Notes: generated by a model not told the origin, from the letters alone. 64,000 bases of DNA from Haliea sp. E1-2-M8 (GCF_030649675.1 NZ_JAUTDR010000018.1:791-64790); one strand, 5' to 3'; counted from the first letter of the stretch, positions 50,142 to 59,724 are shown. Numbers and translations: made by a program.

Positions 50142-52346
50142 GTGATCCGCAGCCGCTATTCAGTCCTCGTTGCCGCCCTGGCCGCCAGTTCCCAGTTGCA
50201 CGCCCAGGGCAGCATGATGCTGGAAGAGATCACCGTCACCGCGCAGAAGACCACCGAGCTGATCCAGGACATCCCGATGGCGGTGAATGCCGTCACCGGT
50301 GAGGCTTTCCGGCGCGCAGTCGCTTTTGATATGCAGGACCTGGGCAAACTGGTCCCCGGCGTCGTGCTTGAGTCCACTGGCAACAACCAGAACATCACCC
50401 TGCGCGGCGTGGGCACCAAGATCAGTGCGGCCCAGGCGCCGCGCACCAATACCTACCTGGATGGATCCTACGTCAACAACCAGCAGCTATCCTTTTTCTC
50501 CCAGTTTGATATCGCCCGGTTCGAAATCCTGCGCGGGCCCCAGGGCACGCTGTATGGCAGGGCGTCCCCGACCGGTTCCATCGTGATCCACACCCGCAAT
50601 CCCGATCTCACCGGGTTTGAGGGCTATGTCGAGGGCACTCTGGGCGACTACGATCTGGTCAATACCCGCTTCGGAGTCAGCGTTCCCTTGATCGAAAACG
50701 AGCTGGGCCTGCGTATTGCCGGGCTTTTTGATGAGAACAACAGTGCCGATGGCAGTTACGCCAACCTTGATCAGGAACAGTATGTGCGCACCAATGCCGG
50801 CCGGGCGACGCTGCTCTGGGAGCCGGAAACGCCCGTTAGCGCACGTCTGAGCCTGAGCCATGTCGACTACCGCGGCGACCAGTCCTCGGCCTATGCGGAG
50901 GATCCGGTGCAGGGGATCAGCCGCTACGACAGGGTCGAGATCTCCGAGCAGCCGCGCCTGTTCGGCTCCCGCTTCAATCAGGTGATTCTGGAACTGAACT
51001 ATGACCTGGATTGGGCCGTGCTGACCTCCCAAAGCTACTACGCGGACGGCACCAACGATGAGATCAAGGATGTCGACCGGACGCCGGTCTACGCCAGCGT
51101 GCAGGACACCAATATCATCTTCAACCAGGCTCACAATCAGGAACTGCGCCTGACCTCCAGCGGCAACGATTACTGGGACTGGATCGTCGGCGGCTATTAC
51201 TCGCGGGCGGCGGCGGATACCGATGTCGAAAACCGCTTTGTCGGTGATTTCGGCGGGGTGTTGGTCAACCTGACCACCAACAGCGAGGACTTCGGCGTAT
51301 TCAGCCACAACACTATATACCTCACCGGGGACTGGACCCTGACCGCCGGTGCGCGCTGGAACAAGACCAGCCGCTACAATTCCAACACCGCCGACTATTT
51401 CGGGCTGGTGCCGCTTCCCGACCAGGCCAATGTTTCCCGCATTACGGACATCGACTGGACCGGCACACTAAAACTCGCCTACCGCCTAGGGGTTGACCAG
51501 ATGGCCTATGGGACCGTCGACAGGGGTGGTCGCGGCGGTGGCCAGACTCTGGACCTCACCGGCTCCACCCCGGACAACATCCAGGATTTTGGCCCCGAGG
51601 AGTCCACCAGTTTTGAACTCGGCTACAAGTCAACTCTGCTCAACCAGCGCCTGCGCTTCAATGTTGCGGCCTATTATCAGATCTACGACGACTTCCACCA
51701 GGAAGCCATTGATGTCGACATCGATCTCAACCCCGCTACCCCCGGCCCGGATTTCAACTTCCGCGTCATCCAGAACGCGGAGAAAGTGTTAGTGACCGGC
51801 GCCGAAGTCGACCTGACCTACCTGTTCAGCACCTGGTTCACCGGTCAATTCAACGTTGCCTATAACGATGCGGAGTACGACAGCTTCAGCAACGTGGCCT
51901 GCAATGGCGGCCCCCGGGCCACGGGTCTGCAGGGCAGTTACGCTACTGGTGGCATCTACCAGGTGTGCGATTACAGCGGTTTGCGCATTGGTGGTGACTC
52001 GGGCGACTGGTCCGGGGTGGCGCAGGGCAATATGGTCCTGCCGCTGTCGGGCACCGGTATGGAGTGGTATCTTGATGTGCTCGCCAACGCCAACAGTTTC
52101 CGGGTTGCGCCCAACACCCGGATCCGGTCAGCGGGCTTCGCCACCGTCGACCTGTTCACCGGGCTGCGCAGTACCGAGGGCGTTTGGGATCTGAAGCTCT
52201 GGGTCAAGAACGCCTTCGACAAGGAGGCCACGATTATCGAGGACGTGCCCGAGGCCAGGACCTACAACGTTCCCAACGGTATTACCCCGCAGGAGCGGGT
52301 GATTCGCCCGCGCCAGGTGGGCCTTACCGCAATCTGGAACTTCTGA
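50142..52346 (+). CDS. TonB-dependent outer-membrane receptor 4
   Basis: A 734-residue receptor. It starts with GTG at 50142, AGGAG six bases before, giving a short signal peptide (MIRSRYSVLVAALAASSQLHAQ). A TonB-box-like LEEITVTAQK, a plug with IARFEILRGPQGTLYGRAS and a barrel ending in TAIWNF follow. The longer in-frame start 31 codons earlier would put charged residues before the signal and is unlikely. It lies directly before Rieske oxygenase 2 (139-bp gap), suggesting linked uptake and oxidation. Confidence 0.92.
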   Translation: MIRSRYSVLVAALAASSQLHAQGSMMLEEITVTAQKTTELIQDIPMAVNAVTGEAFRRAVAFDMQDLGKLVPGVVLESTGNNQNITLRGVGTKISAAQAPRTNTYLDGSYVNNQQLSFFSQFDIARFEILRGPQGTLYGRASPTGSIVIHTRNPDLTGFEGYVEGTLGDYDLVNTRFGVSVPLIENELGLRIAGLFDENNSADGSYANLDQEQYVRTNAGRATLLWEPETPVSARLSLSHVDYRGDQSSAYAEDPVQGISRYDRVEISEQPRLFGSRFNQVILELNYDLDWAVLTSQSYYADGTNDEIKDVDRTPVYASVQDTNIIFNQAHNQELRLTSSGNDYWDWIVGGYYSRAAADTDVENRFVGDFGGVLVNLTTNSEDFGVFSHNTIYLTGDWTLTAGARWNKTSRYNSNTADYFGLVPLPDQANVSRITDIDWTGTLKLAYRLGVDQMAYGTVDRGGRGGGQTLDLTGSTPDNIQDFGPEESTSFELGYKSTLLNQRLRFNVAAYYQIYDDFHQEAIDVDIDLNPATPGPDFNFRVIQNAEKVLVTGAEVDLTYLFSTWFTGQFNVAYNDAEYDSFSNVACNGGPRATGLQGSYATGGIYQVCDYSGLRIGGDSGDWSGVAQGNMVLPLSGTGMEWYLDVLANANSFRVAPNTRIRSAGFATVDLFTGLRSTEGVWDLKLWVKNAFDKEATIIEDVPEARTYNVPNGITPQERVIRPRQVGLTAIWNF

Positions 52347-52485
52347 CCGGAGGCGCAGGCGTCCGGTCCAAGTGCTTGTACCGCGCGGCTTAAGCCCTGT
52401 CGTAAAACCGTCTATCATGCCTGTGCTGAGCCGCCCGCAGCTGCGCTGACCCGGTGGCCCTTCCCAACCAGCGAGGAGTTCTGTC

Positions 52486-53475
52486 ATGCCCAAGCCCCGT
52501 CCCCCCATGCCGATACCGTTCGGCTGGTTTGTGATTTCCTACAGCGATGAGCTTGCCATCGGCCAGTCCCGCGCGGTGCAGTATTTTGGCAAGGAGCTGG
52601 TGCTGTTCCGGACCGAGTCGGGCAAGCCGGTGCTGCTCGATGCCTACTGCCCGCACCTGGGCGCGCACCTTGGCTACGGCATCAACGAGAGCAGTGGCCA
52701 GGGCGGCCGCATCGAGGGGGAGACCATCGTCTGTCCGTTCCACGCCTGGAAATTCAATGCCGAAGGCTACTGTACGGAAGTGCCCTACGCCAGGAACATG
52801 CCGCCCAAAATCCAGGGTAAGCAGTGCCTGCAGACCTACCCGGTAGTGGAAGACAACCAGGTGATCTATGCCTGGTACCATCCCGACAACGCTGCGCCGC
52901 TGTGGGAAACCGAGTCCTTTCCCGAGGCCAACAGCGACGACTGGGCGCCGCTGCAGCGCTTCGAGTGGGTGATCAAGACCGCCTGCCAGGAAATGGCCGA
53001 GAATGGCGCCGACTCCGCACACTTCCGCTATGTGCATCAGACCGCAACCTTCCCCGAAACCGAGCTTACCTACGAGAAACACTACTCCATGGGGATTCAG
53101 CGCGCCGACCTGGAAACACCGAAAGGCATGGTCAAGGGCAGCATTACATCCAGGGGTATTGGTCCCGGCCAGGGCTTTACCCGTTTTGAGGGCATTGCCG
53201 ACACCTTCCTGATGGGCAATGTCACGCCGATCGACGACGAGACCGTGCACGTGCGCTTTGCCTTTACCCAGCCCAAGGTCAATGGCGAGGTCAAGGCGGG
53301 CGGGGTCAATGCGGCCATCATTCGCGACATCTGCAAGCAGCTGGATGAGGACAAGCCGATCTGGGAGCACAAGATTTTCCGGGCGCAGCCCGTGCTGTGC
53401 GACAGTGACGGCCCCATTGCCCGCTTCCGGAAGTGGTACAGCCAGTTCTACACCGAGCCCCTGGCCACCGGCTGA
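52486..53475 (+). CDS. Rieske non-haem iron oxygenase 2 (KshA/sterol-oxygenase-like)
   Basis: A 329-residue oxygenase alpha subunit with Cys55, His57, Cys83 and His86 for the Rieske cluster (YCPHLGA, CPFHAW) and Asn173, Asp176, His179, His184 for the mononuclear iron (NGADSAHFRYVH). The opening PMPIPFGWFVISY again marks the KshA/Neverland/SdmA-like group. It differs from oxygenase 1 by an eight-residue insertion between the two cluster motifs. No reductase gene is seen nearby, so electrons must come from elsewhere. It is the last gene of the catabolic region. Confidence 0.92.
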   Translation: MPKPRPPMPIPFGWFVISYSDELAIGQSRAVQYFGKELVLFRTESGKPVLLDAYCPHLGAHLGYGINESSGQGGRIEGETIVCPFHAWKFNAEGYCTEVPYARNMPPKIQGKQCLQTYPVVEDNQVIYAWYHPDNAAPLWETESFPEANSDDWAPLQRFEWVIKTACQEMAENGADSAHFRYVHQTATFPETELTYEKHYSMGIQRADLETPKGMVKGSITSRGIGPGQGFTRFEGIADTFLMGNVTPIDDETVHVRFAFTQPKVNGEVKAGGVNAAIIRDICKQLDEDKPIWEHKIFRAQPVLCDSDGPIARFRKWYSQFYTEPLATG

Positions 53476-53482
53476 GCCACCC

Positions 53483-54886
53483 TCAGAACGCGATCGATTC
53501 GCCGGTGGCCGGGATGGCTGCGCGCACCTGCAGCCTGTCCCACAGCTTGTCGGCGAGGGCATCCTGGGACCTGGGCTCTCCATGCACCAGGGCGATCCGC
53601 GGCGCGGGCTGAAAGTTCGCTGCCCACTCAATCAGTTCAGTCTGGCCCGCGTGGGCGGAAAAACAGCCCAGGGTTTCCATGCGGGCCTTGACCGCATACT
53701 CCTCCCCAAAAAGTTTTACCGTCTTCATGCCATCGACCAGCAGTCGGCCCAGAGTGCCCTGGGCCTGGAAGCCGGTGAAGATCACCGAGTTGCGGGCGTC
53801 CCAGATGCGCTGCTTGAAGTGATGCCGTATGCGCCCGCCGGTGCACATGCCGCTGCCGGCGATGATAATGGCGCCGCTCTTGATCCGGTTGATGGCCATG
53901 GATTGCTCGGTATCCGCGGTTAGCTGCAGGCGCGGCAGGAAATCCGCCAGAGACTCCCGGTGGGCGGCGGACAGTTCGCGAATGTCCTCGTCATCCATCA
54001 GTTCCAGCCAGCGGTCGTAGACCCGGGTCACCTCGATGGCCATCGGGCTGTCGAGGAAGATCTGCCAGGCATCGAGCTGGCCTGCGTAGTGGAGGCGACC
54101 GAGATGGAACAGGATTTCCTGGGTGCGGCCTACCGCGAAGGCGGGGATCATGACATTGCCGCCCTGTTCCCAGGTCTCGTGCAGCACCGTGCGCAGTTCT
54201 TCCATGGTTTCGTCTTCTTCGCGGTGATTGCGATCGCCGTAGGTGCTTTCCAGCAGCAGCAGATCCGCTTTCTCCAGCAGTTGCGGGTCATTCATCAATA
54301 CGGAACCCTTGCGCCCCAGATCGCCCGAGAACACCAGCGTCTTGGCACCCCGGTTCTCCTGCAGAGTGACTTCGACGATGGCAGAGCCGAGGATGTGGCC
54401 GCCGTCATGCAGGCAGACCTGGCCGTTGGAGCCGAGCTTGAAAGTCTTGCCGTAGCGATAGGGCTCGAGCTGGCGCAAGACTTGCTCGACGTCGTGCTCA
54501 TCGTAGACCGGCTGCCTGGGCTTGCGGCCGCGGCGCTCTGCCCGCAGGTTCTCGCGCTCCAGATCCCGCAGGTAGAGGCCAACCGCATCCTTGAGCATGA
54601 TCGGCAGCAGGTCAGCGCTGGCGCGGGTGCAGTAAATGGGGCCGCGGAAGCCCTGGTGCACCAGCAGTGGCAACATGCCGCAGTGATCCAGGTGCGCGTG
54701 GGACAGAATAACCGCGTCGATACTGGTGGGATCGAAGCTGAAGCGCTCGTTGTGGATCCGCTCCACGGCGTCCCCTCCCTGGCGCAGGCCACAGTCCAGT
54801 AGCACCCGGCCACAGGCGGGGGATTCAAGCAGGTGGCAGGAGCCGGTGACTTCCTGGGCTGCGCCGTAGAATGTGATTGTCGCCAT
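53483..54886 (-). CDS. MBL-fold beta-CASP RNA-processing nuclease
   Basis: A 467-residue metallo-beta-lactamase/beta-CASP protein of the CPSF-73-like type. The metal-binding motif is SHAHLDHCG (62-70) and later blocks include DSPMAIEVTRVY, GSGMCTGGRIRHH and HAGQTEL. Relatives act as RNA exo/endonucleases. I start at MATITFYGAAQ (54886); the frame extends further upstream but without family sequence. It converges on Rieske oxygenase 2 and is the first clearly housekeeping-type gene on the right flank. Confidence 0.9.
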   Translation of the reverse strand: MATITFYGAAQEVTGSCHLLESPACGRVLLDCGLRQGGDAVERIHNERFSFDPTSIDAVILSHAHLDHCGMLPLLVHQGFRGPIYCTRASADLLPIMLKDAVGLYLRDLERENLRAERRGRKPRQPVYDEHDVEQVLRQLEPYRYGKTFKLGSNGQVCLHDGGHILGSAIVEVTLQENRGAKTLVFSGDLGRKGSVLMNDPQLLEKADLLLLESTYGDRNHREEDETMEELRTVLHETWEQGGNVMIPAFAVGRTQEILFHLGRLHYAGQLDAWQIFLDSPMAIEVTRVYDRWLELMDDEDIRELSAAHRESLADFLPRLQLTADTEQSMAINRIKSGAIIIAGSGMCTGGRIRHHFKQRIWDARNSVIFTGFQAQGTLGRLLVDGMKTVKLFGEEYAVKARMETLGCFSAHAGQTELIEWAANFQPAPRIALVHGEPRSQDALADKLWDRLQVRAAIPATGESIAF

Positions 54887-55073
54887 GACAGAGCCTTGTT
54901 GCAGAGTGGAGCGGCCACTATACCCCGGTTGCCGCCCGCGGCGCAGCATGCCGCTGCCTGCCAGCCCGGGCGGAATACCGCGAGCGCTGCTTTGTCCGCC
55001 GTGGTCCGCTATAATGGCGCCCCTAAAACAGGCGGGTCGCAGCCGGGTGGCGCCGCCGTGACAGGATCGTGCC

Positions 55074-56063
55074 ATGCCAGACAGCAAACTCATTCCCACC
55101 GTACAGGTAGCCAGTGGCGACAAGTTCGTCAACGAGCACGGTATCACCGCGATCAAGGACGGTATCAAGGCGGCTGCCGGTGCCGGCGAGCGCCTGGCCA
55201 AGCCGGACTGGCTGCGCATCCGGGTTCGGGGCGGCGCCAGCTACGAAAAGGTCAAGGACATTGTGCACACGCATCGCCTGGCTACGGTCTGTGAGGAAGC
55301 CAAGTGCCCGAACATGAGCGAATGCTGGAGCGCGGGAACCGCGACCATCATGCTGATGGGGGAAACCTGCACTCGCGCCTGTCGCTTCTGTGCGGTCAAT
55401 ACCGGTAATCCGCGGGGCTGGCTGGATCCGGAAGAGCCCGCCAATACTGCCGAGTCGGTGCGTCTGATGGGCCTGAAATACGTAGTGCTGACGTCGGTCA
55501 ATCGCGACGACCTGGCCGATGGCGGGGCCGGGCACTACGCGGCCTGCGTGCGGCGGGTCAAGGCGGACAATCCGGCAACCGCGGTGGAAGCGCTGACCCC
55601 GGACTTCCTTGGCGTGCTGGCAGATGTCGAGACGGTGCTCGACTCGGGTATTGCGGTTTTCGCCCAGAATGTGGAAACCGTGCGCCGTCTGACTCACCCC
55701 GTGCGCGACCCGCGCGCCAGCTACGAGCAGACTCTGGCGGTGCTGGCCCACGCCAAACGCTATCGTCCCGATGTGCTCACCAAGACCAGCCTGATGCTCG
55801 GCCTCGGCGAGACCGACGCTGAACTCCAGCAGGCGATGGCCGACCTGCGCGCCGCCAAGGTCGATATCCTTACCCTGGGCCAGTATCTGCAGCCCACCGT
55901 CAACCACTATCCCATCGAGCGCTATGTTTCGCCCCGGGAATTTGAGCAGTACCGCGAGTGGGGCCTGGAGCTGGGCTTTCTCGAAGTAGTGTCCGGCGTG
56001 TTCGTACGCTCAAGCTACCGCGCCGAGCAGGTGCTGCAGAAAGACAACGTGGGGCTTGCATAG
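55074..56063 (+). CDS. lipA: Lipoyl synthase
   Basis: A 329-residue radical-SAM enzyme that inserts two sulfur atoms into octanoyl groups to form lipoyl cofactors. The auxiliary-cluster cysteines are Cys73, Cys78 and Cys84 ([12 protein letters not shown]). The radical-SAM cysteines are Cys99, Cys103 and Cys106 (CTRACRFC). The C-terminal VRSSYRAEQ serine motif is present. The usual partner lipB is not next to it. It is complete. Confidence 0.97.
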   Translation: MPDSKLIPTVQVASGDKFVNEHGITAIKDGIKAAAGAGERLAKPDWLRIRVRGGASYEKVKDIVHTHRLATVCEEAKCPNMSECWSAGTATIMLMGETCTRACRFCAVNTGNPRGWLDPEEPANTAESVRLMGLKYVVLTSVNRDDLADGGAGHYAACVRRVKADNPATAVEALTPDFLGVLADVETVLDSGIAVFAQNVETVRRLTHPVRDPRASYEQTLAVLAHAKRYRPDVLTKTSLMLGLGETDAELQQAMADLRAAKVDILTLGQYLQPTVNHYPIERYVSPREFEQYREWGLELGFLEVVSGVFVRSSYRAEQVLQKDNVGLA

Positions 56064-56077
56064 GCGCCGGAACTTGC

Positions 56078-57007
56078 ATGGGCGCCGGAGTTTGCAGCAC
56101 TCCCCGGGGCAGTGAACTCTGGCAGTCGCTGACCGGGCAGGTGCTGGAAGGCGTGGCCCTCGATAACGTGACCGTGCTGCGACTGGATCGCTGCGGTGGG
56201 CTCGCTCCCGGCAACAAGCAGTTCAAACTGGCGCCCCACCTGGCGCTGATCGCCGCGGCAGGGCACCGGCGGGTTTTGTCTTTTGGCGGCGCCTGGTCCA
56301 ATCACCTGCACGCTTTGGCAGCCGTCGGCCAGGCAGCCGCGCTGGAGACCGTGGGCGTGATCCGCGGCGAGCGCCCGCAGCGGCTGTCGCCAACCCTGGC
56401 CGATGCCGCCCAGTGGGGCATGCAGCTGCATTTTGTCAGCCGCAGTGACTACCGCCGCCGCCAGCAACCCGGCTTTGTCGCCACGCTCTCGCGGGAGCTG
56501 GGGGCCGACCATGTGATACCCGAAGGTGGCGCCGGGCCGCTGGGCGCGGCTGGTTGTCGCCCGCTGGCGGAGATGATCGCGGCCCGTTTTCCGCAGGGCG
56601 CGCGAGTCGTGGTCGGCGTCGGGACCGGGACTACGCTCGCGGGATTGGCAGCCGCTTTGCCGGCGACTTTCCACATTGATGGTATTGTTGCACTGCGCGG
56701 GGAGGGCGGCCTTGAAGCGACGATCGCCGCCCTGGTGGCGGCGCAGGTGCCCGCGGCCCACGCGCGCTGGCGGCTGCATCGCGACTTTCACTGCGGTGGC
56801 TTCGCCCGCGCTGATGCGCGGCTGCGGGAGCTCATGCTGCGCTGTGACCGGGAACTGGGCCTGGCGCTGGAGCCGGTTTACACCGGCAAGGCATTGCTGG
56901 CGCTGCACAGCTGGCTGGCCGCTGGGGTGGGGTCGGTGCGGCAACCAGTGGTGCTGGTGCACACCGGCGGGCTGCAGGGTCGGCGCGGTTACCCCTGGTT
57001 GAACTGA
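56078..57007 (+). CDS. ACC-deaminase/D-cysteine-desulfhydrase-like PLP enzyme
   Basis: A 309-residue PLP-dependent protein of the tryptophan-synthase beta fold. The cofactor lysine should be the one in GNKQFKLAP, and the phosphate/substrate segment is LSFGGAWSNHLHAL. GVGTGTTLAGL binds the PLP phosphate. Family members are 1-aminocyclopropane-1-carboxylate deaminases or D-cysteine desulfhydrases. The start is uncertain: ATG 56078 lacks a clear ribosome site, and a short repeat of GGCGCCGGA lies just before. It follows lipA by 14 bp. Confidence 0.82.
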   Translation: MGAGVCSTPRGSELWQSLTGQVLEGVALDNVTVLRLDRCGGLAPGNKQFKLAPHLALIAAAGHRRVLSFGGAWSNHLHALAAVGQAAALETVGVIRGERPQRLSPTLADAAQWGMQLHFVSRSDYRRRQQPGFVATLSRELGADHVIPEGGAGPLGAAGCRPLAEMIAARFPQGARVVVGVGTGTTLAGLAAALPATFHIDGIVALRGEGGLEATIAALVAAQVPAAHARWRLHRDFHCGGFARADARLRELMLRCDRELGLALEPVYTGKALLALHSWLAAGVGSVRQPVVLVHTGGLQGRRGYPWLN

Positions 57008-57084
57008 GGGATGGCGGCGCGCGTGTGCCCGCCACCTCGTGTGTGTTTATAATGGCGTTCGCTTGCGGACAGGGCAGTTCGGTT

Positions 57085-57969
57085 ATGCAAACTGGTTTTG
57101 ACAGGATCGGCCTGGTGGGGCGCAGCCAGCAGGATGGCCTGGCGGAAGTGCTGGAACAGCTGATCGGCCTTTTGCAGGCGCACGGCAAGGAGTTGGTGCT
57201 GGAGTCCCGTCTCGGGGAACTGGTGGCCGATACCCGCATTCCCCGCGCTACCCTGGATGAGATTGGCGAAGACAGCGATCTGGTGATCGTGGTCGGCGGC
57301 GACGGCAGCCTGCTGAGTGCGGCCCGAACCCTGGCCAAGTATGAGACTCCGGTACTCGGGGTCAACCGTGGCCGGCTGGGTTTCCTGACCGACATTACCC
57401 CCGATGACATCGCCACCCAGGTGCCCGCGGTACTGGCGGGAGAGTTCGCACGCGAGAGCCGCTTCCTGCTGGACGCTCGTGTACTGCGCGACGGCAAGAC
57501 CGTGGCCCGCGCCGATGCCCTCAACGATGTTGTGGTCAACTCCGGCACCTCTGCCCAGATGATTGAGTTCGAGCTCTACATCAACGGCGTGTTTGTCTAT
57601 CGCCAGCGAGCGGACGGGCTCATCATTTCTACGCCCACCGGGTCCACGGCATATTCTCTCTCCGGTGGTGGGCCAATCATGCACCCGACTCTGGACGCAG
57701 TGGTACTGGTACCCATGTTTCCCCATGCCCTCACCAGCCGGCCCATCGTGGTGGACGGCAACAGTGAACTGCGGCTGGATATTCTTGAGCGCAACCGGAT
57801 TCACCCTCCGGTCACCTGCGATGGCCAGGTCAACATGACCGCGCGTCCGGGTGATTCGGTGGTCATCACCAAGAAACCGCACCGTCTGACTCTGCTGCAC
57901 CCGGTCGGGCACAGCTTTTACGCCAGCTGCAGAGACAAACTGCGCTGGAGTACGGCGTTGGTGAACTGA
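57085..57969 (+). CDS. nadK: NAD kinase
   Basis: A 294-residue NAD kinase that makes NADP from NAD. The diagnostic GGDGS is at 71-75, followed by NRGRLGFLTD and later STPTGSTAYSLSGGGP. I start at MQTGFDRIG (57085), which gives the usual length. Its stop overlaps the start of the rhomboid gene by one base, so they are coupled. Confidence 0.96.
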   Translation: MQTGFDRIGLVGRSQQDGLAEVLEQLIGLLQAHGKELVLESRLGELVADTRIPRATLDEIGEDSDLVIVVGGDGSLLSAARTLAKYETPVLGVNRGRLGFLTDITPDDIATQVPAVLAGEFARESRFLLDARVLRDGKTVARADALNDVVVNSGTSAQMIEFELYINGVFVYRQRADGLIISTPTGSTAYSLSGGGPIMHPTLDAVVLVPMFPHALTSRPIVVDGNSELRLDILERNRIHPPVTCDGQVNMTARPGDSVVITKKPHRLTLLHPVGHSFYASCRDKLRWSTALVN

Positions 57970-58820
57970 TGGCGCGGGGACATACGGTATTGCGGGTGCC
58001 GGCGGGTGAAGACCTGCTGCCCTTTCTCGTGCTGCTGCAGCATCGGCGCGTCCCGCACCGGGTCTACGAGGCCGGGGGAGAGCAGGTGCTGGAGGTCGCT
58101 GACCCGGCCCAGGCCGAGCGCGTGATGGGCCTGTACAGCGCCTGGCGCTCGGGCGAGCTGCAACTGGATATCGCGCCACAGGCGTCACCGGGGGCGCAGC
58201 AGGCCAACAGTGCGCAGCGGGTGCTGTCAGTGCCGGTCACCCTGTTGCTGATGGCGCTCAGTGTGGCCGGCTTTCTGCTGGTGTACCTGCGGGCACCCCT
58301 GTCGTGGCTGTCCCTGTTCACCTTTGTTCCCTTTACCCTGCAGGGCAGTGGCATCAGCTATGGCAGCGTGGGCTCTGAATACTGGCGTCTGATCACCCCC
58401 GCGTTTTTGCATTTCGGTTGGCTGCATATAGTGTTCAACAGCCTCTGGTTGTGGGAACTGGGCAACAAAGTGGAGCGCACGCTCGGTGCCGTGCATATGC
58501 TGGGCCTGTTCTTCGCCATTGCCCTGGTTTCCAATGCCTGCCAGTACCTGTTCGGAGGCCCATCCATCTTCGGTGGCATGTCCGGGGTGGTGTACGGCTT
58601 ACTCGGCTTCAGCTTTGTCGGCGCCCGCTTGCAGCCGCGCTGGGCCTTCGAACCCAGTCGGCCCATCATGCTGCTGATGGTGGGCTGGTTGCTGCTGTGC
58701 ATGGTGGGGTTTGTCGAAGTGCTGGGATTCGGCGCCATCGCCAATGCGGCCCATGTGGGCGGATTGCTGTCCGGTGCGGTGCTGGGGGCTGGCCTGGCGC
58801 TGCTGTCGCGGGCGCGCTAG
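57969..58820 (+). CDS. Rhomboid-family intramembrane serine protease
   Basis: A 283-residue protein with an N-terminal cytoplasmic domain (1-85) and six hydrophobic helices (about 88-280), like GlpG. The catalytic pair is Ser205 in GGMSGVVYG and His262 in ANAAHVGG. HFGWLHIVFNSLWLWELG matches the conserved loop-1/TM2 segment. It should cut membrane proteins within the inner membrane. It is coupled to nadK, and its end overlaps the convergent Crp/Fnr gene by four bases. Confidence 0.93.
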   Translation: MARGHTVLRVPAGEDLLPFLVLLQHRRVPHRVYEAGGEQVLEVADPAQAERVMGLYSAWRSGELQLDIAPQASPGAQQANSAQRVLSVPVTLLLMALSVAGFLLVYLRAPLSWLSLFTFVPFTLQGSGISYGSVGSEYWRLITPAFLHFGWLHIVFNSLWLWELGNKVERTLGAVHMLGLFFAIALVSNACQYLFGGPSIFGGMSGVVYGLLGFSFVGARLQPRWAFEPSRPIMLLMVGWLLLCMVGFVEVLGFGAIANAAHVGGLLSGAVLGAGLALLSRAR

Positions 58821-59530
58821 GATTTCTGTATGTAAGCCGTCAGGCGGTCGCTTTCGTCCTTGACCACGCGGTAGCATTCGCAGCTCAGAGTCTCCAGTTT
58901 CTGGCGATCCAGCACTTTGATATGTCCGCGTACATAGTGGATAACGCCCAGTTTTTGCAGTTTGCCGGCCGCCTCGGTCACTCCCTCCCGGCGCACCCCC
59001 AGCATGTTGGCAATCAATTCCTGGGTCATGATCAGCTCGTCGGATGGCAGGCGGTCCATGGATAGCAGCAGCCAGCGGGCCAGCTGCTGCAGGATGGTAT
59101 GGTGCCGGTTGCACACAGCGGTCTGGGCCATTTGGGTGATCAGGGACTGTGTGTAGCGCAGCAGCAGCATGCGCATGGCCGTGTCGGTGTCGAACTCGCG
59201 CTTGACCTCCGCAGCCGACAGACGATACGCCCGGCCGGCGCTTTGCACAATCGCATCGCTGGTGGTGCTGCCCCCGCCCAGGAATACGGGCACGCCGAGG
59301 ACGCCTTCGCGACCCACGACCGAAATCTCGGCAGAGTGCCCGTCTGCCGTGACGTAGAGCAGGGATATGATGCAGTCGATGGGGAAGTAGACTGAGTTCT
59401 CCACCTCTCCGGGCGCGTAGATCTCCATGCCCAATGGCAGCATTACCTCTTGCAGCAGCGGAAACAGCCGCTGTTTTGCCGGTTGCGGCAAGGCGGCGAG
59501 CAATGCGTTCCCCTCTGGTCCGCTCTTCAT
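58817..59530 (-). CDS. Crp/Fnr-family transcriptional regulator
   Basis: A 237-residue regulator with an N-terminal cyclic-nucleotide-binding-like domain (about 20-140) and a C-terminal winged helix (ELIANMLGVRREGVTEAAGKL, about 170-190). No N-terminal cysteine cluster like that of FNR is present, so it is not an iron-sulfur oxygen sensor of that type. Its ligand is unknown. It lies between the rhomboid and YeaC-like genes, on the opposite strand. Confidence 0.9.
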   Translation of the reverse strand: MKSGPEGNALLAALPQPAKQRLFPLLQEVMLPLGMEIYAPGEVENSVYFPIDCIISLLYVTADGHSAEISVVGREGVLGVPVFLGGGSTTSDAIVQSAGRAYRLSAAEVKREFDTDTAMRMLLLRYTQSLITQMAQTAVCNRHHTILQQLARWLLLSMDRLPSDELIMTQELIANMLGVRREGVTEAAGKLQKLGVIHYVRGHIKVLDRQKLETLSCECYRVVKDESDRLTAYIQKS

Positions 59531-59724
59531 GACCGACTGTGCCTCTGCGTGGTCTCGTACTTAAATGTAGCAGACGGATGTGAAAGAACAATCACCCCTT
59601 TTGGGAAACTCGCGTATTGGCGCGCTCATTTTTGGTGCAAACGCCGATGGCAGGCCACGGCCCGGGCGGGACAGGGGCTGGCCCGGACGGTTATACTGTG
59701 CGGCTTTATCGTGCCGGAGCCGAC

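Noticed and set aside
53483-55219. Longer start for the beta-CASP nuclease
   Set aside because: The extra 111 codons have no family similarity and overlap the promoter side of lipA; the domain begins at 54886.
56989-58188. Minus-strand open frame of 399 codons over nadK
   Set aside because: It is antisense to nadK and the rhomboid gene, with low-complexity composition and no domain.
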